From Rhodamnia argentea (Eukaryota > Streptophyta > Magnoliopsida > Myrtales > Myrtaceae), in NCBI RefSeq assembly GCF_020921035.1, contig NC_063157.1, positions 2,790,001 through 2,854,000 of the forward strand: a stretch of DNA of 64,000 nucleotides, given 5' to 3'. Positions within the stretch are counted from its first letter, which is position 1. Each line of letters begins with the position of its first letter. The notes below the pieces were generated by a model that did not search any database, was not told the origin of the DNA, and saw only the letters and a program-made list of their open reading frames with translations. A program made the translations under genes and the position numbers. Below are positions 47,601 to 58,930 of this stretch, one piece after another.

Positions 47601-50600
47601 CCTGGAAAAATTAAACAGAAATGATGGAATCTGTTGCCTCACTTGCTTGGATATCGTCTATTGCTAACAATTTTCTTTTCCCTTCTGTACACAGTCATCC
47701 TATGGGTTTATTCACTACTTTGATCAAAGATCCGCTGCTATTGCGATTCTTTCTCTGAATGGAAGGCATCTGTGAGTAGAAACTATACTGGATTTTTAGT
47801 CACCGATGTTGCAATTACAACTTGAGCAGTCATGCTATTGGATTACTCTCTTTTTGATGAGCTTGTCCCATTCCATGGCTTGCAGATTTGGGCAACCCAT
47901 TAAAGTTAATTGGGCATATGCAAGTGGTCAGAGAGAGGACACTTCAGGTTTGCTCTGGTTCTTGTTCTAAAATAGCTTATTATTATGTCCTCATGGTGCT
48001 ATAATACATATTTTCATCCATGCTTCATATAACTACTTTTTAAATGTGTAGGCCATTTTAACATTTTTGTTGGTGACCTCAGTGCTGAGGTGACGGATGC
48101 CATGTTGTTTGCATGCTTTTCAGTTTATCCCAGCTGTTCGTAAGTTTCACATCTACTTATCTTGCTTTTTTTCTGAAAGTGCAAACTTTCTAGTACAAAA
48201 TAGCAAAAAGACATTATGATGGCATAGTCAAGTTCAAATAACTGTGGTATTAAATTGTACCTTTGTGCTAAAACACAGAGATGCTCGGGTTATGTGGGAT
48301 CAGAAGACTGGACGTTCGAGAGGGTTTGGCTTTGTTTCTTTCAGGAACCAACAGGTGCTGTATTGCGTTCTCCTGAACGTATTGTCATTGTACATCTATA
48401 AGTACACATCCATTAGATACATACATGTTCTGTTCTCAATCTCCAGTATTAAGGTTGTCTGTTAATTTGTGGTGGTTCTGTTTGTGTTCAGGATGCCCAG
48501 AGTGCAATAAATGATTTGACCGGTAACTGTTCTGCCTTCTGAGCAAAACTATTTTTCTCACAGTTACATGTGTTATGGCCGTCCATGTTAAGGAGATTGC
48601 CTTCTTTATCTTGGATATTGGAATCATGAAATAGACGAACTCTTAATACTGAAGTTCAGATTTTCTTAAACAGACTATTGAAACTTCCAGACATCCTTCT
48701 TATCTTTGTCTATAGTAACTAGTTCATAGATGCAAAACTCTTTGTTGGAACATAATCGTGCCGTTTCCCTCAGATACCTAGATTGGCTGGATGTGTTGGT
48801 GGTAAGATATTGAGGAGACGAAAGCCCCGGTGAACGGTGGCTGTAACTATTGAGCCATTTTTAATTTGTAAATATATGTGGTTGGATGTTGGGGGATATC
48901 ATCATTGCCAAACCTTTTGCCAAAAGGAAAGGAAATTTGGGGTTGCCACTAACTCTATTTCATTTTTGTTCCATCCATAGTTTTCACAAAAATCAACGCG
49001 GTTGGCCACTCAAGGCACATTGTTGTCACAATGGCAATAGAAAATTTGACAATTTGGTGGTGCCTTTTTGTTTGCTATTTTGTGAGCAAAAAGGCAATTA
49101 ACATTGTGGAGGGGCAGAATTCCTATGTTTTAGACTGTCCTTTTTAGTCCTTTTTCCCTATACATATTTATATATTTTTATTTTTATATAATTATTTCTT
49201 TTCCCTCAATCGGTCTTGCTTTTATTTTATTTATTTTTGGGTTTATCGATCGCCGACCCCAACTAGTTTGGGATAAAGATGATGTTGATGTTGATTTTAT
49301 GAGCACATTGACTACTGTAGATTTGGATGATGCATCATATTGAACAGTCCCTGTGGATTGATTAAGGATCACTTTCTGGTAGAAATTTGGACATAGTAAG
49401 AAGTCGGCAACAATTGAATTATTTTGGATAGTATTGTGGTAGTTCAGCGGTTCAGTGAAATGCCAGAAGGTTGAACGGTCTCCATGTAAAGTCAAGTTAT
49501 ATTTGCTGTATATTTCAGGGAAATGGCTTGGCAGTAGACAAATACGTTGCAATTGGGCAACAAAGGGTGCTGGTGGCATTGAAGATAAGCAGAGCTCTGA
49601 TGCCAAAAGTGTGGTGGAGCTAACTAATGGCTCATCAGGTTAGCCATTTTTTCCATCATAACTTTCTTGGATTCATCTTGGTTGATATGCAATGCTCGAA
49701 GGAACAAGTATTTTAAGTTTTACTGTCTAGAGTCATTGTATTATCAACTGTGATAGGCATTTTCTTTCTCATAATTGATTCACGTATCATCTATCCTTTT
49801 TTTTCAATTGCAGAGGATGGTAAGGAGGGTACAAACAGTGATGCTCCAGAAAATAATCCTCAGTATACAACTGTTTATGTAGGAAATTTAGCTCCAGAGG
49901 CAAGACCGATCTCTCTTTCTTGTACTATCTTTTGGTGTTGCTGTCCATATGGTAGATTTTTAAGTAATTTCGGGGCAACTCAAAGCGGTTTTTCCTGATA
50001 ATCTGTACGGAAAACTAATATTTTCATCGTGAAGTGGGGCTACAGTAAACTTCGCATCGCTGGTTTTTAAAATTACACTTTACATCTTCATATTTGCATT
50101 ACTATATTAGCCATCTGGGTTTTATTCTTTTTGCGACCAGTAATAAAATTATATCCGAAGAAACTGTAATTTTTTGTTGGTTATAAAGTTTAAATACACA
50201 TCAACCATCTGTGTACTTTTGCAGTTACCATAATGCTCTTCTTTAGTTATAACTAGTCAAGAAGCCCGTCCTATGCATGTGTCTCTTTTTATTGTAATAA
50301 ATAGCTTCAAGCGAGTGTTTGAAAAGCTCTAGAAATTGAATTATCACGAAATCAAAATGCAGTATGGGTTCTGATTCTTTTCATGTTTTCTTCATAGCAG
50401 ATTGAATAGTATTCCTTTCCTCTTCATTAGTTAATTTGATGCTAACTTTTGCAACAATAAATGTGGATGTATTGTATTACATTCTTGGAGAGCCAACATT
50501 ATGAGAAAACATTATAATGATTGCACACGAATCATATAGTCCTTGGAGAAGTGTAAGAAAAGAAGTAATTTTAAATGCTGAATGCATCCATCCTATTTAT

Positions 50601-53057
50601 CTCGTTCTGCAAATTTTAACTTGCTTACATGATAATTGTAATCGAAAAATTAAGTAGTAAATCAAATGATATTAGAGATTTGGATTGATCTTCTTCTTTT
50701 TTCAGTAATTGAGCTTTGACTTCTGTTTAATGTTGACTACTGCAAATTCCTAAAACTAAATGAATTTGAACTTTTGAGATCCCTCGAATTCACTTAAATG
50801 TTTTTGATTGTTTCTTAAAATTAACATTCTCTTTAATTTTCGCAAAAGATGCTTCTTTTACTTTAGATTGAAAGAAAAACGTAAGAAAGAAAGGTTGAAT
50901 GAAAAATGATAGTTCATTTAGGCTCCGTTTGTTTTGCGGAAAATAAACGATTTGGAAATATTTTCCTAAAATTATCACTTGTTGCAATTACAAAAATTGA
51001 ATAAACAAAAAATATCTTCATCGTCCATAAAAGTGTTTAGACATAAATTATTGTCGGTACTAAAAAAAATTCAATTGACTAATTATTTCAAGTGACACAA
51101 GCGACCATTGTCGGGAAAATGTTCAAATCTTTCATTTTCCGCAAAACAAACGGAGCCTAGTGAAACATGTTTTCTTGATTTGTTTAGTTTGTGAGACATA
51201 TGTCACTAAAAAGAGAGAACCGCGTGTCAACACTAAGTCCCCTTGCTTTTGCATCAAGATACATATCTAGTATTCGATTAAGTTAACTATAAGTAATGCA
51301 ACCACATTGATTGGGTCCATATCGAAATAATTTTTTGAGACTAATTTACTCTGTTGTACTTTTTATGATAAGCTATTTGAATGTTGGTACTACATTAGTT
51401 CATACTTATAGCTGTATTTAGAGGAGAGAATTCAGGAAGTGGGTGTGTGAAGAGTAGGCAAATGAGTAGAGAGGAAGAGCTGATGAGCTTATTCTATCAA
51501 AGTTAAACCTACTTATATGGAAAATGGCTCCGACAATTGCAAGTTTAAATTTGGCCTTTCAAGTGACTAAAATGACAATTGTAAGTATTCGAATTTACAG
51601 GGATTGTAGAGTTTATGGAGTAGGAGGTAGTTTTGTGAACTATGAGTTGTAAAGTGTTATTTCTTTGAAATGATAGGGTGCATCTTACCCCATGGAGCAT
51701 GATACCATATGTAGTTTTCGCATATGTCTTTTGTTCAAGTTTAGTTCACTATATCGCCTAGGAAAGGCTGTCATTATAACTAAGGAAAACTTTATGCTAT
51801 AATCGAATGGTTATAAATATGTGTGTGTGCATGTGAGCTCATATGAACTGACTGTATGGGCTCATTTTCAGAAGTTATTTGTCTCCAATTTTTTTGGGGA
51901 AATTCTGAGTCATTTTAAATTTGCAGGTCACTCAGCTTGAACTCCACCGCCATTTTCATGCTCTTGGTGCTGGAGTGATTGAAGAGGTCCGGGTCCAAAG
52001 AGATAAAGGATTTGGTTTCGTTAGGTATAGCACACATGCAGAAGCAGCATTAGCCATTCAAATGGGAAATTCTCAGTCGCTTCTATGCGGAAGACAAATT
52101 AAGGTGTGTTCTTGGGCTTGTTACTATACTCGTCATTTCTAATTTTTCATTTCACAGGGTGCTGATGGTTAGAAAATTTTCTGTTCCATAGAAACTGCAG
52201 TGGGAGACTATTAATTCTGCAATTATGCTTATAGTAGTTGCAGTTACTGCTTTTTTTTCTTTTCCTGATTGTAAATCCGACCACCTCCCATAGTTAACCT
52301 TGGTCGAAGACCTCATTTTTGTTTACTACACCGAGCTTTGAATACAAGTTGTCTTTGAGTTTTGTGCGTTCAGTGACTGCACTAAACCCTTTTGGATGAG
52401 CTTAGTGCTCTTTGACTTAGGACAGTTGGATTTAAACTCAATCTGTAAATGCTGTAGCTATGACTTCATCAGCATGTTGTGCCACCACTGTTCGGCTGTA
52501 CCTCTTATCCTCTACAAGGATTAGCAAAGGTGGCATGTGTTATGGTAATAAGACATGGTTCTCTGGCAATACAAGTGGAGTGTTCTGTCTTTTCAATAAT
52601 TTAGATGGGCTTTTCATGGCATAGAGTTTAAGACAAAAATTGCCGTCCACATCTTGGCAGTGTTTAAAATAGATCAGGGGCTCTAACATGTGAAAACGGT
52701 AGTTAATACAAGACTTCGTCCCCCTGGTGTTTTCGATTGAACTAAAGCTGACTTCTGATTTGTTTGTGCTTGCAGTGCTCCTGGGGTAGCAAGCCTACTC
52801 CCCCAGGAACAAGCTCCAATCCCCTTCCTCCACCTGCTGCAGTGGCACCATTACCAGGCCTTTCTACTGCTGAACTATTAGCCTACGAGCGACAGTTAGC
52901 AATGAGCAAGATGGGCGGCATGCATCCTCTCATGCAAGGACAGCATCCTCTCAAGCAGGCGGCGATGGGTATGGGAGTTGCTGGTGGAAGCCAGGCAATA
53001 TATGATGGTGGGTTTCAAAATGTTGCGGCTGCCCAGCAGCTCATGTATTATCAGTAA
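44648..53057 (+). CDS. UBP1: Oligouridylate-binding protein UBP1 family, three RRMs
   Basis: Twelve exons: 44648-44755, 47045-47106, 47431-47533, 47695-47771, 47886-47947, 48052-48139, 48279-48354, 48492-48522, 49519-49638, 49814-49899, 51927-52103, 52776-53057; 423 residues. A Gln-rich N terminus (residues 8-24) is followed by RRM1 from VYVGNI (57) with [12 protein letters not shown]2 from NIFVGDL (141) with RGFGFVSF (181-188), and RRM3 from [10 protein letters not shown] (262) with KGFGFVRY. The tail is Pro/Met/Gln-rich and ends AAQQLMYYQ. Every phase agrees. Family knowledge: plant TIA-1/TIAR relatives bind U-rich RNA, influence splicing and mRNA stability, and enter stress granules. Intron 10 uses a GC donor. 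Exon 4 has an identical partial copy at 54041-54122. Confidence 0.94.
49900..51926 (+). other. GC-AG intron 10 of the UBP1 gene
   Basis: The exon ends CCAGAG and the intron begins GCAAGA; the next exon follows TTTGCAG. The protein reads [19 protein letters not shown] without gap, as in the family, and no GT near the exon end would keep the frame. The intron is about 2.0 kb and contains a 241-bp MITE. Confidence 0.8.
50919..51159. mobile_element. MITE in the UBP1 intron
   Basis: Perfect terminal inverted repeats of about 26 bp begin TAGGCTCCGTTTGTTTTGCG and end in the complement (CGCAAAACAAACGGAGCCTA). The element is 241 bp and has no coding capacity. The style suits hAT-like MITEs, but a clear 8-bp duplication was not seen, so the superfamily is open. 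Confidence 0.85.
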
Positions 53058-53773
53058 CATGCCTGGTTTTCGGCTTAACGTTTAAAGGGGGGAGGGAGGG
53101 AGAGAGGAACTTTTCTTGAGCTACGTATATTATTGAGAGTTTATGACCTCTAGGAAGTCCGATGTTTGCCGTTTCTGTGCATGTTACCCTTTTCAATACG
53201 TTCCCTTCGTTTGTATGTTATTATATTTACGTATCTGTACGGTTGGCTGCTCAAAAATGAATCCGTGTCTCTTTGGATCCTTTTCCCACTAGGTGCCGCC
53301 GCATTCTTTTTCTACTCAATTGAGACGAAGCACATTTGCAAAAACAATGATACTTGCACTGGACAATCTTGTCCAGGCATATGCTACTGAGGTCGACTCG
53401 CATTTGCAGAAACTGCGAGACTCGCTATCGATAACAATGTAGACTTATTGACAGTACCAGCCCATTGTAGACGACATTCTTTCGTTGCAGTAATGCTGAC
53501 CTGCAGTGTGCTGTGAACACAAGTAGGATTGATGACTGGTTTTCAAAGCATCGGAGCTGTGGAGCAAAAACAAATAGTGAATCTAAGTTCGGATACTTTT
53601 ACACCTCATCTAATTGTTTGATCATAATGCATTACGTGCTTCGCATTTGACTAAAAGAGGTGTATTGATGGCTATAATTCACGATTGGATTGTGTGGAGA
53701 GAAGAAGATACATTGCGACATATTATCTAAGAAGTTAGGAATATTATCTAAGAAGGAAAGCAAAGTTTATGAT

Positions 53774-53833
53774 TGACTAGAAGGTGTTTTTTTTTTTTTT
53801 TTTTTTTTTGGTAAAAATGACTAGAAGGTGTTT
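53774..53833 (-). mobile_element. Tail-only retro-insertion with 16-bp duplication
   Basis: TGACTAGAAGGTGTTT is present twice (53774-53789 and 53818-53833). Between the copies are 20 T and GGTAAAAA, i.e. on the minus strand TTTTTACC plus a 20-base poly(A). The inserted 28 bp is the extreme 3' end of a retroelement. Confidence 0.8.
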
Positions 53834-54040
53834 GAGCCCCCCTCCGCCAAGAACAGAGCGACAATTTATAAAAAGAAAGCAGCTGGGCTCCCGCTGTGGA
53901 ACTCCATCTCAAAGATTGGATTTTGAGTAAATCAGAAGGTTCTCCCGCAAAGATCCTGCTACTCGGAGAGCTTTTATCCGCTACCACCGTGCTGGATGGA
54001 TGCACCGAGCTTGCCAATCTGCTTCCCGATCGTCCCACAG

Positions 54041-54122
54041 TCCTATGGGTTTATTCACTACTTTGATCAAAGATCCGCTGCTATTGCGATTCTTTCTCTG
54101 AATGGAAGGCATCTGTGAGTAG
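54041..54122 (+). repeat. 82-bp identical copy of UBP1 exon 4 (RRM1) with intronic edge
   Basis: Identical, base for base, to 47698-47779: the exon body starting TCCTATGGGTTTATTCACTA, through GGAAGGCATCT and the donor plus intron bases GTGAGTAG. Just left of it CACAG matches the end of UBP1 intron 3, with the first exon bases ATC missing in between. Same orientation as the gene. A stop arises at the donor (CTG TGA), so it is not an independent coding unit. Confidence 0.95.
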
Positions 54123-54181
54123 TGGGTTAACGTGATTAACTGCAGAGGTACTCCAATCATGTAACTTGACAGTAGGGCAGC

Positions 54182-54829
54182 ATGGCTTGGAGTTGGCGAT
54201 ATATTCTTAAGCTGAGATTTGCTCTGGCACATATCATCTCTAGCCAAATATATTGTTGCAAAGAGATACACAAGGAATTCAGACCGGAGGGACCGGCTGT
54301 GGACTGGTATCACTTGATTTGGACTAGTGGTATTTGCAAGCATAACTTTACTGGCGAGCTTGTTTGTAGAGATAGGCTACCGATGGCAGTAACCATATCA
54401 AGATGGCTCTCTTCAGTTGATACTAAGTGTAATTTTTGTATGACTGGTATAGAAGACAAAAACCATTTATTCTATGAGTGCACCTAGACCAGCAATATAT
54501 GGCGTAATATCATCACACAAAGTGAGATTTGGCGTTCTTCAAAAGGTGAGAATCTAGAACTTCAATGGATGATCAAGGCCACCAAGGGCCAAAACTTGGA
54601 GGCGAGGCTGCTCAAGCTGTGTTTTTTAGCAACTATCTATTACATTTGGATGCAACAAAACCGTAGACGGTTTCAAAACATGTCAATTGATACTCATCTT
54701 CCATTGGCTAGGATTCGTAGGGTTGTAAGGGGTAAAGTGTTATTCTACCAGAATTGTAGACCTTCCCAGACAAATGTTCTACAAGCTGTTGTATGGAGAC
54801 TTCCTTCCTCTATATTCTCACATAATTAG
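54182..54829 (+). pseudogene. LINE 3' ORF end with reverse-transcriptase zinc-binding domain
   Basis: One frame with a single TAG at 54485-54487. It begins AWSWRYILKLR, a block found just before the zf-RVT region of plant LINEs. The zinc-binding part follows: W.HLIW..G..KH, RLPMAVTISRW, CNFCMTGIEDKNHLFYEC. Past the stop the frame continues with ARLLKLCFLATIYYIWMQQN, a C-terminal block seen in these LINEs. The ORF stop at 54827-54829 is followed about 70 bp later by TTTACGCC and seven A, the 3' tail (about 54898-54912). The upstream reverse-transcriptase core is absent, so this is a 5'-truncated copy. Confidence 0.8.
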
Positions 54830-55107
54830 TACATTTGTAATGCTAAGGGATTCCCTTGAACTTTTGCACCTCATCTGATTAATGATACTAACATATTTAC
54901 GCCAAAAAAATAGTGTACGGTGTCCTAAGATAATGCTTGAGAGTATCTCAAGATTATTTTTCAAAGGTTTTTACTATTTTTGTATACAACCCTGATGACT
55001 ATATAAGTATTTTGGTGCACTTGTAGAAGTCCATTGGGAAGTTAACAAGTGGCCCTCTCATGGTTCAACAAAATTTGTGAACAAAAAAATCAGTGTATGG
55101 AAAAGTA

Positions 55108-55330
55108 CCAGAAAAGTCTTAAACCTATTGCATTGGTATCAATTTAGTCATAAACCTTTCAATTGTATTAATTTAGTCATAAACTTTTTGCATTGATATC
55201 AATTTAATACATCCGGCCAATTTAAGCCGGAAATCACTGATGTGGACGCCGGTTATCCTTACGTGGCGTGATCGGCGCTAATGTGAGCATTTTCGATAAT
55301 ATTTATTTAAAAAAAAATCTATTTTTTTGT
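55108..55330. mobile_element. Truncated fold-back/MULE-like element, copy 2
   Basis: Begins AAGTCTTAAACCTATTGCAT and has three subrepeats (TCAATTTAGTCATAAACC). It then enters the same central patch as the other copies (CCGGCCAATTTAAGCCGGAA, TACGTGGCGTGATCGGCGCT). The second arm is missing. Confidence 0.7.
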
Positions 55331-57396
55331 TTATCACTTTGGCTTCCTCTAACCACTGGGCGAGGGCCAGCCAACCAAAGATAAGTTTGTGACTTGATAT
55401 CGAAATAAGTAGAATTGGGATGACTCAAAAATGGTTTTTCAATAAACAAAAATTAAAGTTGTCTAATCGGAGATCGAACCTTTAAGGCTCTCCAGTTGTC
55501 CTGCCATTACTGTAGGAAAAGAATCAGAAGCTTCTTTGTTTCATTTGGTAATTAAGGATGGTACCCCTTTCTTATTTTATTTATTTTTTGGTCTGGCCCT
55601 TCCTTAAATTACTTAGTGCAGATTTGGTACACAGTTTCCTGCTCTGATTTAATATTGCAGATTTAATTGTGTGCAGCATTGTTAAATCATATAACTTTTT
55701 ATTCAGCATAATCTATTTAACCAAGAAAAGAATAAAGTAAATAAATTAAATCTCTCGAATTAAAAATAAAGAAAATTGATAAACGAAATATAACAAAAGT
55801 CGAAAATACTGCATACATATGTTCTTAATAATTACACTTCTACTGTTTTAAATTACTACTTATTTCATTTGAATAATTCAATAGAGTAAGAATGAATAAG
55901 AACAAAGTTAATGAGTTATACTTTTTAATAATACAAAATTTGTCTTTTTAATCTAGAATTCAAGTATCTAAGTTTAAACTAGGAAAAATAGATAAATATA
56001 TATTTAAATAATTCTTAGACGCTGTATTCCATTTTTGAAGGAAAAAATTACTATAGTGAACTTAAGGAGATCTATTTAATTTAAAATATTATGCGTCAGA
56101 TTAAAAGAGAAATGATAATCTATTTCACTTGAATATTTTTTTCCCATTACTTGTGACCATATTGAAATGGAATAAATAACTCTCATTACTTTAATAATAC
56201 AACTATATTGCTATTTATCTCATACTTGCAATAAAGTATTTAAACAAAAGAGATTAAATTGCAATTCAGTTAAAACATAGATCATTTATATGTTGTATTT
56301 CTTTTTTAAACTTTTTTAGTAGACTTGTTTCGAATATAACTTACATTGTTCTAATGTAATTTATTTAACTTACATTGTTGTACGTAATTTATATTTTATG
56401 TGCTCAGGAAAGCTAACATTAGATCATCCTTTTCTACCACATATTAATTAACTAATGGGATCCGTTCCTTGAATTTGTACGTTTGGTAAACAAGACCAAT
56501 CCAATTATCTTATAAAGACCCGCACTGAAAACATGTTTTATATTAAGTGTCGTTTTAAGGAAAATAAGAAAGACTTTTCATTTTTGATAAAGCCAAACTA
56601 CCAAAAAAAAAAAAAAAAAAACAATTGAAAACTTGCTTTAGAAAACTTACATTTCAAATGAAATGGTTTAACTTTGTAGACAGCACCATCAGGCACGTTG
56701 TTCATAATGTTCTCTCATATATTGAGAACATTTACCTTTACAAACGAAACATGACTTATTCAAGAAAAAAAAAATCTAAGAGTACACAATTATTTTTGTT
56801 CATAAGTGAAAATAACAACTAAAAACATTCTCACGAATTAAACTGGCCTCAATTTCTATTTCCACAGTCAAATGGCGTCAAATCGGAACATTTTCTAAGG
56901 GCTTTCCTTTTTCCAGTGAAATGACGAAATATGGGAAAAGAACGAAAAGTGGAATCTTCTTTTTCCTTAAGTTGTAATTCGCCTAGCGAAGCATAACATT
57001 TTGCACTGTACATCAACTGAAAAATCTCGTTCCCATTTCCAGCAGGCCGACGTCATATCGCCTGAAGGATGTTCTCCACTAGGCAGATCGAGTTACATTT
57101 AACAACACAGTATAAACTACACCAGTCTTAGCAAAAATAACTCTGTCATATACAGTGTGAATTTACCAACCTCGATTAAATATGTATTTTCAATGAGTCT
57201 TACGTACCGATTTTCCTTTTCTACACGTAGCAATTTCTGCTTTTGCATGGAATATACCTTAACATGGATCCAGAGCCTTGAGCCATTTTCAGATAGGTTA
57301 TTATCCTTAATGACTTGGATGTGGATGTTGTACCATAATAGGTAGGACAAAGACCGCGAAGTCAAGTCCGTGTACTAAATTTCAGTTTTTAAGTAA
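55331..57396. other. Very AT-rich intergenic DNA
   Basis: No exon or element end recognised. A poly(A) run stands at about 56604-56620. Short frames at 56625-57365 look accidental. Confidence 0.45.
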
Positions 57397-57926
57397 GCGG
57401 GGTTAATACCACAGAAAACCCTAAACTGATATACATGTGACAAATTTATCATCAAATTATTTTTTTTACCACAAAAAAAAAAAAAACTGAATTGATATAC
57501 TTGTGACAAATTTACCATAAACTAGTACACCCGTGACAAATTTACCCTTTGTTAGTTTTCGTTAAATCTAACCATCAAATTGCTGAGTTGGATGATGTGT
57601 AGCAGTTCACTTATGTACCAGTTTGGGGTTTTACCTAATATTTTTCACATGTGTACCAATTTGAAACTTTTTGTGGTTTAACCCAATTTGAGGAAGGGTC
57701 AATTTGTCGTAGGTGTACCATTTTGAGATTTTTCATGGTAAAAATAATTAGTTTATGGTAAATTTATTAGAGATATACTAGTATGGGTTTTTTGGTGGTT
57801 AAAAAAATAATTCGGAGTAAATTTGTCACAAGTGTACCAATTTGAGGTTTTTTCGTGGTTAAAAAAAATAGCTTGGGATAAATTTATCACATGTGTATTA
57901 GTTTGAGATTTTTCGTGGTATTAACC
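57397..57926. mobile_element. Second fold-back family, arms of GTGACAAATTTA units
   Basis: The left end GGTTAATACCACAGAAAACC matches the complement of the right end (GAGATTTTTCGTGGTATTAACC). Arms contain repeated GTGACAAATTTACCA and GTGTACCAATTTGA units in opposite orientation. TAAGTAA stands directly outside each end (57390-57396 and 57927-57933), a possible 7-bp duplication. No coding capacity. Confidence 0.7.
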
Positions 57927-58214
57927 TAAGTAAATATTGCCAAAAGAATCGAGGCTCTTCTTATCGTGGTGGTTGACGATTAATGACCTGGATGTGGATT
58001 AGAAATGATAATTAATATGATAGAGACCGCAAAAGACAAGTCCATGTACTTAAATTTAGAGATCCAACAAATATTGCCAAAAAAATGAAGGAAAGACAAT
58101 ATCTTGGAGGGTTTTTAGTACTTTGCAATTTGCAAAGGACGACGAAGAACGAGCAAACCACAGGAAGAAGGCTTGTTGATGCACGAGGTAAGTCTGGTGT
58201 ACCCAGTTGTATGC

Positions 58215-58921
58215 GGGAGAAGTGTCAAAAAAGTCATAAACCTATTATATTAGTGTCAATTCAGTCCTAAACCTTTTTTTTTTTGTGCCAATTAAGTCTT
58301 AAATCTTTTGCATTGGTGCCAATTAAGTCTTAAATCTTTTGCATTGGTGCCAATTAAGTCCTAAATCTTTTATCGGTGCTAATTTAGTCCTAAACCTTTT
58401 ACATTATTGCCAATTCAGTCCTAAATCTTTTATATTTATGCCAACTGAGTTAATCCGGCCAATTTTGATTGAAAATCGCTGACGTGGACATCGATTGTCC
58501 TACATGGCACGGTTAGCGCTAACTTGGACATTTTTTTAATATTATTTTAATATGTTAAATAATTTTTAAAGCATTTTTTTTGGTTTTTTTTAAAATTATG
58601 TTTAAAAATTATTTAATATATCAAAAAAATATTTAAAAAATATTCACGTTAACGCCAACCGTGCCACGTAGGATAATTCACGTCCATACAAGTGATTTCC
58701 AATCAAAATTGTCAAAATTGACTCAATTGGCATAAATGCAAAATTTTTAGGACTAAATTGGTCCTATTGTAAAAGGTTTAGGATTGCATCGGCACTAATA
58801 AAATGTTTATGACTTAATTGGCATAAATATAAAAGGTTTAGGATTAAATTGGCATAAAAAAAGGTTTAGAACGAAATTGACACTAATACAATACGTTTAG
58901 GACTTTTTTGACACTTTTCCC
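58215..58921. mobile_element. Fold-back / MULE-like element with subrepeat arms, copy 3
   Basis: The left arm starts AGTGTCAAAAAAGTCATAAA and the right arm ends GGACTTTTTTGACACTT. The left arm holds six imperfect copies of a roughly 30-bp unit (CCAATTAAGTCCTAAATC). A TA-rich centre carries TACATGGCACGG and TGCCACGTAGGA. Flanks are GTTGTATGC (58206-58214) and ATTGTATGC (58922-58930), a 9-bp duplication with one change, as in Mutator-like elements. Confidence 0.8.
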
Positions 58922-58930
58922 ATTGTATGC

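Noticed and set aside
53590-53625. Similarity of CTTTTACACCTCATCTAATT to the LINE 3' UTR at 54858
   Set aside because: About 18 of 20 bases match, but no other LINE sequence or tail is present, so it was not called as an element.
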